Assembly: GCA_050015275.1 (NCBI GenBank)
Contig: JBEKBS010000005.1
Location: forward strand, 124,001 to 188,000
Direction: 5' to 3'
DNA from: DATKJS01 sp050015275
GTDB taxonomy: Bacteria; Acidobacteriota; Aminicenantia; Aminicenantales; Saccharicenantaceae
DNA length: 64,000 nt
The translations under genes were made by a program, and so were the position numbers. A model generated the notes under the pieces. It was not told the origin of the DNA, did not search any database, and saw only the letters and a program-made list of their open reading frames with translations. Shown here one piece after another: positions 17,295 through 24,738 of the stretch (position 1 is the first letter of the stretch; each line of letters opens with the position of its first letter).

Positions 17295-17323
17295 ATCCTA
17301 TATGAGACGCTCCGCTTTGTCAA
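17295..17323 (-). promoter_or_regulatory. Promoter of the ispH-rpsA-HU-HIT-ppiD operon
   Basis: On the minus strand TTGACA (17323-17318) and TAGGAT (17300-17295) are 17 bases apart. The predicted start near 17288 gives a leader of about 20 bases before the ispH ATG. It separates this operon from the scpA-scpB operon that ends at 17356. Confidence 0.7.
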
Positions 17324-17355
17324 CTCTAAGTGTAGGCGCAATCGATACTTAGCGG

Positions 17356-17904
17356 CTATCCCTCGGACGATTTCTCCTCCTGGAGGATTTTCCCGATCTC
17401 CTCTTCCGAGGGCAGCTCGTCGAGGCTGTTGAGCCCGAAGTACTGGAGGAAGCGCTCCGAGGTCCGGTAGACGAGAGGGCTCCCCGGGGCCTTTTTCCGG
17501 CCGACGATCTTGATGAGTTTTTTTTCGAGGAGCGTCTTCAGGGTGTAGGTCGAATCGACGCCCCGGATCGCCGAGATCTCGGCCTGGGTCACGGGCTGGT
17601 GATAGGCGATTCCGGAGAGCGTTTCGAGCGCGGCCGACGAGAGCTTGTTCTTCCGCTCGATCTGAAGGAGTCTGCGGACCCAGCGGTCGTGCTCGGGTCG
17701 GGTCGAGAGGATGTAGCCGCCGCCGGCATGGACAACCTGGGTCCCCCGTCCGGCCGCGGCGTAATCCTGGAGAAGCTCGTCGACGGCGGCCCGGATCTCC
17801 TCGTCGGGTGCGCCCTCGAGGACGGCCTTGATCCGGTCGAGGGTCAGCGGCTCCTGGGAAATGAAGACCAGGGCTTCGATGATGTTCTTCAGATCGCTAC
17901 TCAT
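17356..17904 (-). CDS. scpB: Segregation and condensation protein B
   Basis: A 182-residue kleisin-associated protein with two winged-helix domains. LKNIIEALVFISQEPLTLDRI at the start and ALETLSGIAYHQPVTQAEISAIRGVDS in the second domain are the ScpB signatures. With ScpA it bridges the SMC heads for chromosome segregation. Its ATG lies inside the last eight bases of scpA, so production is coupled. The C-terminal tail is acidic, as usual. No smc gene is in the window. Confidence 0.94.
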   Translation of the reverse strand: MSSDLKNIIEALVFISQEPLTLDRIKAVLEGAPDEEIRAAVDELLQDYAAAGRGTQVVHAGGGYILSTRPEHDRWVRRLLQIERKNKLSSAALETLSGIAYHQPVTQAEISAIRGVDSTYTLKTLLEKKLIKIVGRKKAPGSPLVYRTSERFLQYFGLNSLDELPSEEEIGKILQEEKSSEG

Positions 17905-18697
17905 GATGACCCGTCCTGCGCGCGTCTTTGCGGAGCCAGACCCGGATGGTCTGGAAGAGTTCGTCCTGGACGGCCACGGCCTGCCGGGACTTGACGAGCT
18001 CGAGAAGGCAGAAAAAGGAGACCAGGGCCTCCTCGAGGGATCCCTGGGTCGCGAAGTAGGCCAGGAAATCGAGGACCTGCCCGTCCCGGAGGAGGCCGAA
18101 GAGCTCTTTCATCTTCTCCTCGGTCGAGACGTCCCGCCCCTTGATGACGCGGGTGTCCTCCGCGGACCGCCGCTTCATCATGAGGAAGAAGGACTCGGCC
18201 AGGTCGAAGAGCGAGACCTCCGCGAAATCGAGCTCGCTCTCGCCGGGCAGGGGCGGGAGGAAGGTCCGCTTCCACTGGAGGATCTGGTCCTCCTCCCTTT
18301 CGCGGAGGAGGGAGCAGGCGGCCTTGATCTTCTGGTATTCGAGGAGGCGGTTGACGAGGACCTGCCGCGGGTCCTCCTGCTCGGCCAGGTCGGTCTCGCG
18401 GGGGAGGAGCATCTGGGATTTGATGTAGATGAGCAGGGCGGCGATGAACAGGAACTCGGCCTCCCGGTCCAGGTTGATCTGAGCTTTCGCGTTGAGGTAG
18501 TCGAGGTAGTCGCGAGTGATCGCGGCGATGGGAATGTCGTGGATGTCGATCTTTTTCTTCCGGATGAGGAAGAGGAGGAGGTCGAGGGGACCCTCGAAGA
18601 TCTCGAGCCGGACCTGGTAGCCGTCCCGGGCCTCGGCGGAGACGGGCCCGGCCGCGATGTCTTCGCTCGGGATCGTGTCGGGGGCGTTTTCGGGCAT
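17897..18697 (-). CDS. scpA: Segregation and condensation protein A (kleisin)
   Basis: A 266-residue kleisin. YQVRLEIFEGPLDLLLFLIRKKKIDIHDIPIA is the conserved N-terminal SMC-neck-binding segment, and a C-terminal winged helix follows. The first 25 residues form a short acidic extension. One base separates the stop of the M50 protease gene from this ATG, and its end overlaps scpB by eight bases: the order M50-scpA-scpB is a tight operon, as in many bacteria. Confidence 0.94.
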   Translation of the reverse strand: MPENAPDTIPSEDIAAGPVSAEARDGYQVRLEIFEGPLDLLLFLIRKKKIDIHDIPIAAITRDYLDYLNAKAQINLDREAEFLFIAALLIYIKSQMLLPRETDLAEQEDPRQVLVNRLLEYQKIKAACSLLREREEDQILQWKRTFLPPLPGESELDFAEVSLFDLAESFFLMMKRRSAEDTRVIKGRDVSTEEKMKELFGLLRDGQVLDFLAYFATQGSLEEALVSFFCLLELVKSRQAVAVQDELFQTIRVWLRKDARRTGHHE

Positions 18698-18698
18698 G

Positions 18699-19343
18699 CT
18701 ATCGGATCAGGTACTGAATCAGGCGCTGGACGGGACTGAAGATGTACGTGAGGACATTCGTATAGACGAGGATGACGATGACAATCAGACCGTAGGGGCG
18801 GAGGCGGTCGTACTTCGCGGCGGCCGAATCGGAGAGGAGGCCGGAAAGAATCCCGCTCCCGTCCAGGGGAGGCACGGGGATGAGGTTGAAGATCGCCAGG
18901 GACATATTGATCAGGATGGTGAAGATCAGGATCAGGAACAGTCCGCCGACGGGCTTGGCGACGAAAGAAGAGCTCATGATCCCCAGGGTGAAATGCTTTA
19001 AGAGGAGAAAAAGGACAAGCGCCGCGGCTGCCGTGGCCAGGTTGGCGATGGGGCCGGCGAAGGAAACCCAAAGGTAATCCCGGCGAGGGTGGCGCAGGTT
19101 GTAGGCGTTGACGGGGACGGGCTTGGCCCAGCCGAAGGCCGGCTGGTGGGCGAGGATGAGGACGAGGGGGAGGATGATGGTCCCGATGAGGTCGATATGG
19201 GCCAGCGGATTCAGCGTCACGCGGCCCGCGGCGTAGGCGGTCGGGTCCCCCATTTTCTGGGCCGCCCAGCCGTGGGCGGCCTCATGGATCGTGATCGCGA
19301 AGAAGATCACGAAGATCTGGATGATGATCGAAGCGATGTCCAT
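18699..19343 (-). CDS. Site-2 protease-type M50 membrane metallopeptidase
   Basis: A 214-residue intramembrane zinc protease of the short, PDZ-free type. HEAAH gives His20, Glu21 and His24; the distal ligand is Asp161 in NLIPVPPLDGSG. About five or six hydrophobic segments fit the family. Such proteins cleave substrates inside the membrane; the target is unknown. It is the first gene of the M50-scpA-scpB operon. A possible promoter, TTTTCA at 19397-19392 and TATAAC at 19374-19369 with 17 bases between, lies upstream; its -10 box sits inside the dyad GTATG-N6-CATAC (19365-19380). Confidence 0.9.
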   Translation of the reverse strand: MDIASIIIQIFVIFFAITIHEAAHGWAAQKMGDPTAYAAGRVTLNPLAHIDLIGTIILPLVLILAHQPAFGWAKPVPVNAYNLRHPRRDYLWVSFAGPIANLATAAAALVLFLLLKHFTLGIMSSSFVAKPVGGLFLILIFTILINMSLAIFNLIPVPPLDGSGILSGLLSDSAAAKYDRLRPYGLIVIVILVYTNVLTYIFSPVQRLIQYLIR

Positions 19344-19393
19344 TTTCGTCCGGCTTAGTCGAATGTATGTTATAGCATACCGGAGGGAATCTG

Positions 19394-19420
19394 AAAAGGG
19401 GACACCTGTCTTTTTCCCCA
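19394..19420. repeat. REP-like GGGGACA hairpin upstream of the M50 gene
   Basis: AAAAGGGGACACCTGTC is followed by TTTTTCCCCA. The outer arms AAAAGGGG and CCCCA-flanked T-run pair across a short centre that itself has GACA/TGTC. It belongs to the same GGGGACA motif group as 7690-7720. It overlaps the proposed -35 box of the M50 promoter by four bases. Confidence 0.4.
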
Positions 19421-19469
19421 GGGCGGGCCCCCGAGGCCGGAAAAGGCCGGAACGATCCCGCCCTGGTGC

Positions 19470-19769
19470 TCAGCGGTTCTCGACGGCCACCTCGTAGCCC
19501 TCGCGGATGGGCGGCGCCGCGAAGAGGTGCATGGCCTTGACCAGTTGCTCCTGGTAAAAGCGGTTATCTTCGCTGGCCTGGGCCTCCCCTTCGCTGTCCC
19601 AGAACGTCAGGGTGATCCCCTTGTCCGCCTCCCAGTCGGCCAGGACGTACGATCCCCGGTATCCCTTCTGTTTCTTGGCGGCCGGCAGGATGCTGTCGGA
19701 GTAGATCCGGATGGCTTCGGCCGCAGTCCCCTTCTTCAAGGATAAGATCGTGACGCGGGCATACATCAT
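19470..19769 (-). CDS. ABM-like dimeric alpha/beta-barrel protein
   Basis: A 99-residue protein resembling antibiotic-biosynthesis-monooxygenase-like ferredoxin folds: YARVTILSLKKGTAAEAIRIY opens the first strand and helix, and KGYRGSYVLADWEADKGITLTFWDSEGEAQA is the central strand pair. Members include quinol monooxygenases and heme-degrading enzymes, but many have no known role, and I can assign no substrate. The ATG at 19769 has GAGGAGGGG five to six bases upstream. It is downstream of the amidohydrolase on the opposite side of a 64-base gap, same strand. Confidence 0.75.
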   Translation of the reverse strand: MMYARVTILSLKKGTAAEAIRIYSDSILPAAKKQKGYRGSYVLADWEADKGITLTFWDSEGEAQASEDNRFYQEQLVKAMHLFAAPPIREGYEVAVENR

Positions 19770-19833
19770 ATCCCCTCCTCTTACGGCTGTCCCTTCTACT
19801 AAGATAAGCCCGGGAAGCCCCGGAGTCAACCCG

Positions 19834-21600
19834 TCAGAAGGCCCCGGGGAACGGGAAGGAGGGGTCGCGAAAGACGGGCTTCCCTTCGAAGAGCGTCAGC
19901 AAGACCTTGGCCTTGTGGATATCGGACGCCGGGATCTTGAAGAGGTTCCTATCGAGGATGATGAGGTCGGCGGCCAGGCCCGGCGCGATGGACCCCCGGG
20001 CGGTCTCTTCATGGCTCAGGTAAGCCCCGTTCGTCGTGTAGGCCGCGAGCATGGTCGGCAGGTCGACGACCTCCTCTGGAATCCAGGCCGGTCCCGGGGG
20101 GGCTTCCGGGTCGCGCCGCGTCACGGCCACCTGGATGGCGTCGAGGGGATTGGCGGATGAGACCGGCCAGTCGCTCCCCCCGACGATGACGGCGCCCGTC
20201 CTGACGACGCTTCCGATCGGGTAAAGCCAACGGGAGCGGCTCGGGCCGAGGATCGGGATCGTGAGTTGGGTGATATAGGGATCCGGATAAGCCCAGAGGG
20301 CCTGGAAATTGGCGACGATGCCGAGGACCTTGAACCGGGGGATGTCGGCCGGGTCGATGAGCTCGAGGTGGGCGATGTGGTGACGAAGGTCACTCAACCC
20401 GTTGGCCCGTCGCGCGGCCTCCAGGGCGTCGAGGGTCATCCGGATGGCCCGGTCGCCGATGGCGTGGGTGTGGATCTGGAAGCCCGCCGCGTCAAGGGCG
20501 ATGGCCAGCCGGTCGAACGCCCCCGGCTCGAGGAGCGGCAGTCCCCGGTCTCCGGGCCGGTCGAGGTAGGGCTCGAGGAGCGCGGCCGTATGGGACTCGA
20601 GGACACCGTCGGCGAAGATCTTGACTGTCGTGGCCCTGAGATGAGGACCTCGATACGTCTCCCGCAGCTTCACCAGGCGGTCGACCTCGGATGGCCCCTT
20701 GTCCGTGTCGACATGGATCGAAGCCAGGACCCGGAGGGTCAGCTCCCCGGACTTGTCGAGGGCGGAATAGGCGTCCAGGATCTTCTGGTCGGCGTTGGCC
20801 TCGATGATCGAGGTGATGCCGAAGCGGCGGGCCATCTCAAGCCCCGCCCTCAATCCTTTTATATAAGCGTCGGCTCCTGGCTCCGGGATGTGCTCCTCGA
20901 CGAGGCCCGCGGCGCTTTCCCTCAGGGTGCCGGTCGGTTCGCCGGTCCTCGGGTCGCGCTCGATCCGGCCGCCCCGGGGGTCAGGCGTATTCCTAGTGAT
21001 CCCCGCGATCTTCAAGGCCCGCGAATTGACCCAGGCCGAATGGCCGTCCGCCGCGCTCAGGCAGGCCGGCCTGTCGGGAACGAGCTTGTCCAGATCCTCC
21101 TTGGTCGGGTTGGCCGCAGGGAAGACCGGAAGCTCCCAGCGACCGCCGGTGATCCATTTTTCGTCGGGGCGGCCGGCCGCATAATCCGTGATCGCGGCAA
21201 AGACGGCCTCCCGGGTCTGGAGGCCTCCGAGATTGCACAGGCTTGTTTCGATCCCGCCCTCGATGAGGTGGATATGCGAATCCTGGAATCCGGGCAGCAC
21301 CATCCGGCCGCCGAGGTCGATCGTTTTCGTCCCGGAACCCTCGAACCGGCCGGCGCCTCGGCCCGGGCCCGCGTAGACGATCTTGTCCGCCGCGACGGCC
21401 ACGGCCTCGACCCAGGGCTGGGCCTTGTCCATCGTGTAGACCGCGCCGTTCACCAGGATCAGGTCCGCGGGCCGGACCGCCTCCTTCCGCCCGCAAGAAA
21501 CGGGGCCTAGGAGGACGGCGATGAGGAGGACGACCGGGATCCAAACCCTCAGCGTCCGGGCCGGAATGACAGGATGGACCGCTTTTTTCGGGGTTGGCAT
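19834..21600 (-). CDS. YtcJ-like amidohydrolase, probable lipoprotein
   Basis: A 588-residue amidohydrolase of the Amidohydro_3 group. The metal motif DSHIHL follows GGRMVLPGFQ; later HTHAIGDRAI and GGSDWPVSSANPLDAIQVAV are characteristic of the YtcJ/NfdA branch, which hydrolyses amide or N-formyl bonds; the substrate is unknown. An N-terminal hydrophobic stretch ends in PVSC (Cys36), a weak but plausible lipobox, so the enzyme is likely anchored outside the inner membrane. The ATG at 21600 is chosen for the AAAGGAG site nine bases or so upstream; a longer frame of 34 more codons lacks support. Confidence 0.87.
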   Translation of the reverse strand: MPTPKKAVHPVIPARTLRVWIPVVLLIAVLLGPVSCGRKEAVRPADLILVNGAVYTMDKAQPWVEAVAVAADKIVYAGPGRGAGRFEGSGTKTIDLGGRMVLPGFQDSHIHLIEGGIETSLCNLGGLQTREAVFAAITDYAAGRPDEKWITGGRWELPVFPAANPTKEDLDKLVPDRPACLSAADGHSAWVNSRALKIAGITRNTPDPRGGRIERDPRTGEPTGTLRESAAGLVEEHIPEPGADAYIKGLRAGLEMARRFGITSIIEANADQKILDAYSALDKSGELTLRVLASIHVDTDKGPSEVDRLVKLRETYRGPHLRATTVKIFADGVLESHTAALLEPYLDRPGDRGLPLLEPGAFDRLAIALDAAGFQIHTHAIGDRAIRMTLDALEAARRANGLSDLRHHIAHLELIDPADIPRFKVLGIVANFQALWAYPDPYITQLTIPILGPSRSRWLYPIGSVVRTGAVIVGGSDWPVSSANPLDAIQVAVTRRDPEAPPGPAWIPEEVVDLPTMLAAYTTNGAYLSHEETARGSIAPGLAADLIILDRNLFKIPASDIHKAKVLLTLFEGKPVFRDPSFPFPGAF

Positions 21601-21749
21601 CAGGCGTCGTCTCCTTTCGGCGTTGATCAAGAGCGGCCGATGCCGCATGGCCGAATTATATAGAGAAGGAATGGGACGAGCAACACTCTCGATTCGGGCC
21701 AAGGGGGCGCGGATGGAAAAAGGGAGCAGTCCCCTAACTCAACCTCCCT

Positions 21750-23156
21750 TTACAGGAACGGGAGGTAATGCTCGATCTCGTAGTCGCTGACCTGCTTGTC
21801 GAACTCCCCGGACACGCTCTTGCCGTATTCCTCGACTTCCTTCTTCTTGTTGGCGACGAGTTTCTGGAAGATGTGGTCTCCCAGGGTTTCCCGCACCAAC
21901 TCGCTTTTTTCCATGAGCTTGATGGCCTCGTCGAGGTTCCTGGGCAGGACCCGGATCTCGAATTTCTTTTGGCGCGCCCCGCTCATGTGGTAGATGTTCT
22001 CCTCGACCGGGTCGACGAGACTCTCTTTCTTCCGGATGCCGTCGAGCCCCGCGGCCAGCATGACAGCGAAGGCCAGGTAGATGTTGCAGGCCGGGTCGGC
22101 CGCGCGGAGCTCGATCCGCGTCGCCCGCTCCTTGCCCGGCTGGTACTCGGGGACACGGATGTAGGCAGACCGGTTTTTCTGGCCCCAGGCGATATAGACG
22201 GGAGCCTCGTAACCTTCGATGAGCCGCTTGTAAGAGTTGACCCACTGGCTCAGGACGGCTGAGATCTCCCGGGCGTGGGCCATGACCCCGGCAATATAAT
22301 GGCGGGCCATGTCGGAGAGATAATAAGGCCCCTTTTTATCGAAGAAAAGGTTCTTGCCGTCCCTCCACAGGGACTGATGGACGTGCATCCCGCTCCCGTT
22401 CTGGCCGTTGATGGGCTTGGGCATGAACGTCGCATAGAGGTTGTGCATCCGGCAGACTTTTTTCACCATGTAGCGGAAGATCATGCCCGTGTCGGCCATG
22501 TCCAGGGCGTCGAGATAGCGGAGGTCGATCTCGTGCTGGCCGTGGGCGACTTCGTGGTGGTCGTACTCGGTCTCGATGCCCATCTTCTGGAGGAGGAGCT
22601 GGATCTCCTTCCGGATCTCCCCATAGCGGCCGCTGAAAAAGTAGCCCCCGACGTCCGTCGGCACCGGCTCCTCGCTCGATGGGAAGATGAAGAACTCGAG
22701 CTCCGGGCCGCACTTGAAGTCCTCGATCCCGATCCCCTTGCGGGCCTTCGCGAGGGTCTCCTTGAGGACGGCCCGGCTGTCGCCGACATAGGGCTTGCCC
22801 TCGGGCGTGAGAATGTCCCCGAATATGACCGCCTCGCGCCAGCGGACGCCTTCTTCGAAGCCGCTGTACACCCAGGGGAGGACCCGGAAGGTCGTCGGGT
22901 CGGGCTTGATGACGAGGTCGCTCTCCTCGATCCGGACGAATCCCGCGACCGATGAGCCGTCGAAGCCCTTCCCCTCCGAGAACGCCCTTTCGAGCTCGCA
23001 CACCGGGATCGCGAAGTCCATGGGCCGGCCTAAAATATCGGGGAAAATGAAACGGATGAACTCGATCTCCCGGCCGGGGTCCAGGACCGCGCCGAGGACA
23101 TCCTTCTCGTCCCGCATGCCGAACGCCTTGAGGGAGCTTTTTGCCGCCGTTGCCAT
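21750..23156 (-). CDS. glnA: Glutamine synthetase type I
   Basis: A 468-residue GSI enzyme that makes glutamine from glutamate, ammonia and ATP. Conserved stretches include GFDGSSVAGF, the metal-site GPELEFFIF, HHEVAHGQHEID, NGQNGSGMHVHQS and the arginine loop NRSAYIRVPEY. The adenylylation tyrosine motif of GSI-beta enzymes is not seen, which suggests feedback-regulated GSI-alpha. The ATG has AAAGGAGAGG upstream. The gene is divergent from an Lrp/AsnC regulator, with a symmetrical AT-rich promoter region between them, so control by that regulator is likely. Confidence 0.95.
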   Translation of the reverse strand: MATAAKSSLKAFGMRDEKDVLGAVLDPGREIEFIRFIFPDILGRPMDFAIPVCELERAFSEGKGFDGSSVAGFVRIEESDLVIKPDPTTFRVLPWVYSGFEEGVRWREAVIFGDILTPEGKPYVGDSRAVLKETLAKARKGIGIEDFKCGPELEFFIFPSSEEPVPTDVGGYFFSGRYGEIRKEIQLLLQKMGIETEYDHHEVAHGQHEIDLRYLDALDMADTGMIFRYMVKKVCRMHNLYATFMPKPINGQNGSGMHVHQSLWRDGKNLFFDKKGPYYLSDMARHYIAGVMAHAREISAVLSQWVNSYKRLIEGYEAPVYIAWGQKNRSAYIRVPEYQPGKERATRIELRAADPACNIYLAFAVMLAAGLDGIRKKESLVDPVEENIYHMSGARQKKFEIRVLPRNLDEAIKLMEKSELVRETLGDHIFQKLVANKKKEVEEYGKSVSGEFDKQVSDYEIEHYLPFL

Positions 23157-23192
23157 TTTTATACCTCTCCTTTAATAATTAATATGTCAGGA

Positions 23193-23266
23193 TATTTACA
23201 ATAATTGATATCAATTGTCAATATATTATTAAAAATAATTGACAATTGAATTAAATTGTGTAAATA
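23193..23266. promoter_or_regulatory. Symmetrical divergent promoter region glnA / Lrp-AsnC
   Basis: An AT-rich island between the two genes. Perfect 12-base arms TCAATTGTCAAT (23211-23222) and ATTGACAATTGA (23238-23249) enclose 15 A/T-only bases. Each arm contains an outward-facing -35 box TTGACA: minus at 23221-23216 with TAAATA at 23198-23193 (17-base spacer), and plus at 23239-23244 with TAAATA at 23261-23266 (16-base spacer). A further perfect palindrome AATTGATATCAATT occupies 23203-23216. A dimeric or octameric Lrp/AsnC protein binding the arms would cover both -35 boxes. Confidence 0.75.
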
Positions 23267-23291
23267 AATAAGATAATTGGAGGAACATCCC

Positions 23292-23735
23292 ATGATCGAT
23301 GAGCTGGACCGCAAGATCGTCTGGGCCCTGAACGGCAACGCCAGGAAGAGCTTCCGGGAGGTGGCCAAAGAGGTCGGGACTTCGGCTACCGCCGTCATCA
23401 ACACGGTCAAGAAGCTGGAAGCGGCCGGGGCCATCAAGGGCTACGTCCCGGTCGTTAACCCGGAGTATTTCGGGATCAACCTGATCGCCATCATCGCCGT
23501 CCGCATCTCGAAGGGCAAACTCCTCGAGACACAGAAGAAATTCGCCCACGACCCGCGCGTGGCGGCGGTTTACGACGTCACCGGCGAGTGGGACTCCTTC
23601 ATCATCGGCTATTTCAAGGACCGGGAGGACCTCAACCGGTTCATCAAGAAGCTCCTGGGCTTTCCCTATGTCGACCGGACCGTGACCCACATCGTCCTCA
23701 ATGTCGTGAAAGAAGAGCGCCGCGTCGCGGTTTAA
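23292..23735 (+). CDS. Lrp/AsnC family transcriptional regulator
   Basis: A 147-residue regulator. LDRKIVWALNGNARKSFREVAKEVGTSATAV is the N-terminal helix-turn-helix; the rest is the RAM/AsnC ligand domain (VAAVYDVTGEWDSFIIGYF), which oligomerises and binds amino acids. The ATG at 23292 has TTGGAGGA upstream. It is divergent from glnA, from which I infer that it controls glutamine synthetase and itself, sensing an amino acid. SpeH starts 84 bases downstream on the same strand. Confidence 0.93.
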   Translation: MIDELDRKIVWALNGNARKSFREVAKEVGTSATAVINTVKKLEAAGAIKGYVPVVNPEYFGINLIAIIAVRISKGKLLETQKKFAHDPRVAAVYDVTGEWDSFIIGYFKDREDLNRFIKKLLGFPYVDRTVTHIVLNVVKEERRVAV

Positions 23736-23819
23736 CCTTCCCGACGCCCGGCCATCGATTCTTGACAGAATCCGCAGTTGTGCCATAATCGATTTAAAAG
23801 ATCGACGAAGGAGCAGGCG

Positions 23820-24263
23820 ATGGCGAAAACGACCCATTTCCCGATCGGCCACCACTACATCGTGGAAGCATCCGGTTGTGACCCGAAGGTCATCGGGAGC
23901 GTCGAGAAGGTCCAGCAGATCCTGGTGAAAGCCGCGGAGATCGCCGGAGCCCACGTCTGGTCGATCTCCTTCAATAAATTCCCGCCGCACGGAGTGAGCG
24001 GCGTCGTCGTCATCTCCGAATCGCACATCTCGACCCACACGTGGCCCGAGATGGGTTACGCCGCCCTGGACATCTACACCTGCGGGGTCAAGGTCAAGCC
24101 CGACAAGGCCGTCATCTACGCGGTCGAAGCCTTCAAGGCGGAAACGTCGCACATCACGGAGATCACCCGGGGGATCGACGAGGGGGACGAGATCTTCTAT
24201 CACAGTTTCATCACGTGGGAAGAGCACCTGCGGCGGGGAGGCGGAACGAAGGGCAAGGACTAG
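23820..24263 (+). CDS. speH: S-adenosylmethionine decarboxylase proenzyme
   Basis: A 147-residue AdoMetDC of the short bacterial class. The self-cleavage site lies in SESHISTHTWPE: Glu67-Ser68, with Ser68 becoming the pyruvoyl group; His73 and Cys88 (IYTCG) are the processing and proton-donor residues. It makes decarboxylated SAM for spermidine synthesis. The ATG at 23820 has GAAGGAG seven to eight bases upstream. Length is slightly above the Thermotoga type (130), with the extra residues at the C-terminus. An agmatinase, another polyamine gene, is 33 kb away; no spermidine synthase is in the window. Confidence 0.93.
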   Translation: MAKTTHFPIGHHYIVEASGCDPKVIGSVEKVQQILVKAAEIAGAHVWSISFNKFPPHGVSGVVVISESHISTHTWPEMGYAALDIYTCGVKVKPDKAVIYAVEAFKAETSHITEITRGIDEGDEIFYHSFITWEEHLRRGGGTKGKD

Positions 24264-24283
24264 GGCTAGGAAGGCGGACCGCA

Positions 24284-24589
24284 ATGGTCGTCGAATTCAG
24301 CGTCGTGCCCATCGGGAAAGGCGAGGAGCTGGCGGGGGTGGTGGCAAAGATCGTCGACATCATCGACCGCAGCGGGCTTCCCTATCAGCTGACGTCCATG
24401 GGGACCATCGTCGAGGGGGAATGGGACGACGTCTTCGGCCTCATCAAGGAATGCCACCGGAAGATGAGGCAGGACGCCAGCCGCGTTTACACCCACATCA
24501 CTATCGATGACCGGGATCGGGCCAAGGGCAGGATCCAGGGCAAGGTCGAGGACGTCGAAAAGACCCTGGGACGGCGGCTTAAGAAATAA
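24284..24589 (+). CDS. MTH1187/YkoF-like thiamine-binding protein (UPF0045)
   Basis: A 101-residue protein of the MTH1187 family. VVEFSVVPIGKGEELAGVVAKIVDIIDRSGLPYQLTSMGTIVEGEWDDVF matches the ferredoxin-like fold whose members bind thiamine or its precursors, sometimes with ABC importers. The ATG is 20 bases after speH, preceded by AGGAAGG, so it is probably cotranscribed with speH. The link to polyamines is unclear. Confidence 0.88.
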   Translation: MVVEFSVVPIGKGEELAGVVAKIVDIIDRSGLPYQLTSMGTIVEGEWDDVFGLIKECHRKMRQDASRVYTHITIDDRDRAKGRIQGKVEDVEKTLGRRLKK

Positions 24590-24595
24590 CATTTC

Positions 24596-24707
24596 TGTAA
24601 AGGTCCTTTACAACCAGCAAAAATATCGGGGCCCTTTGTCCCCCAGGCCCCTAGACTCCTCAAGGTATTGAAGAGAATACGGACCTGCTTCTTGGCACAT
24701 AATATGC
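24596..24707 (+). promoter_or_regulatory. Candidate sigma-54 promoter with upstream palindrome
   Basis: TGGCAC at 24693-24698 with GC at 24706-24707 has the sigma-54 geometry: GG (24694-24695) lies 12 bases before GC, matching -24/-12. The predicted start is near 24719, followed by a ribosome-binding site and the ATG at 24739. About 90 bases upstream is a perfect interrupted palindrome TGTAAAGG-T-CCTTTACA (24596-24612), the usual place for an enhancer-binding protein. An NtrC-type activator with GAFTGA is encoded directly beyond the M1 gene. Confidence 0.6.
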
Positions 24708-24738
24708 TTTTTTAGGTTATCGTCAGGAGCAGGGAACG

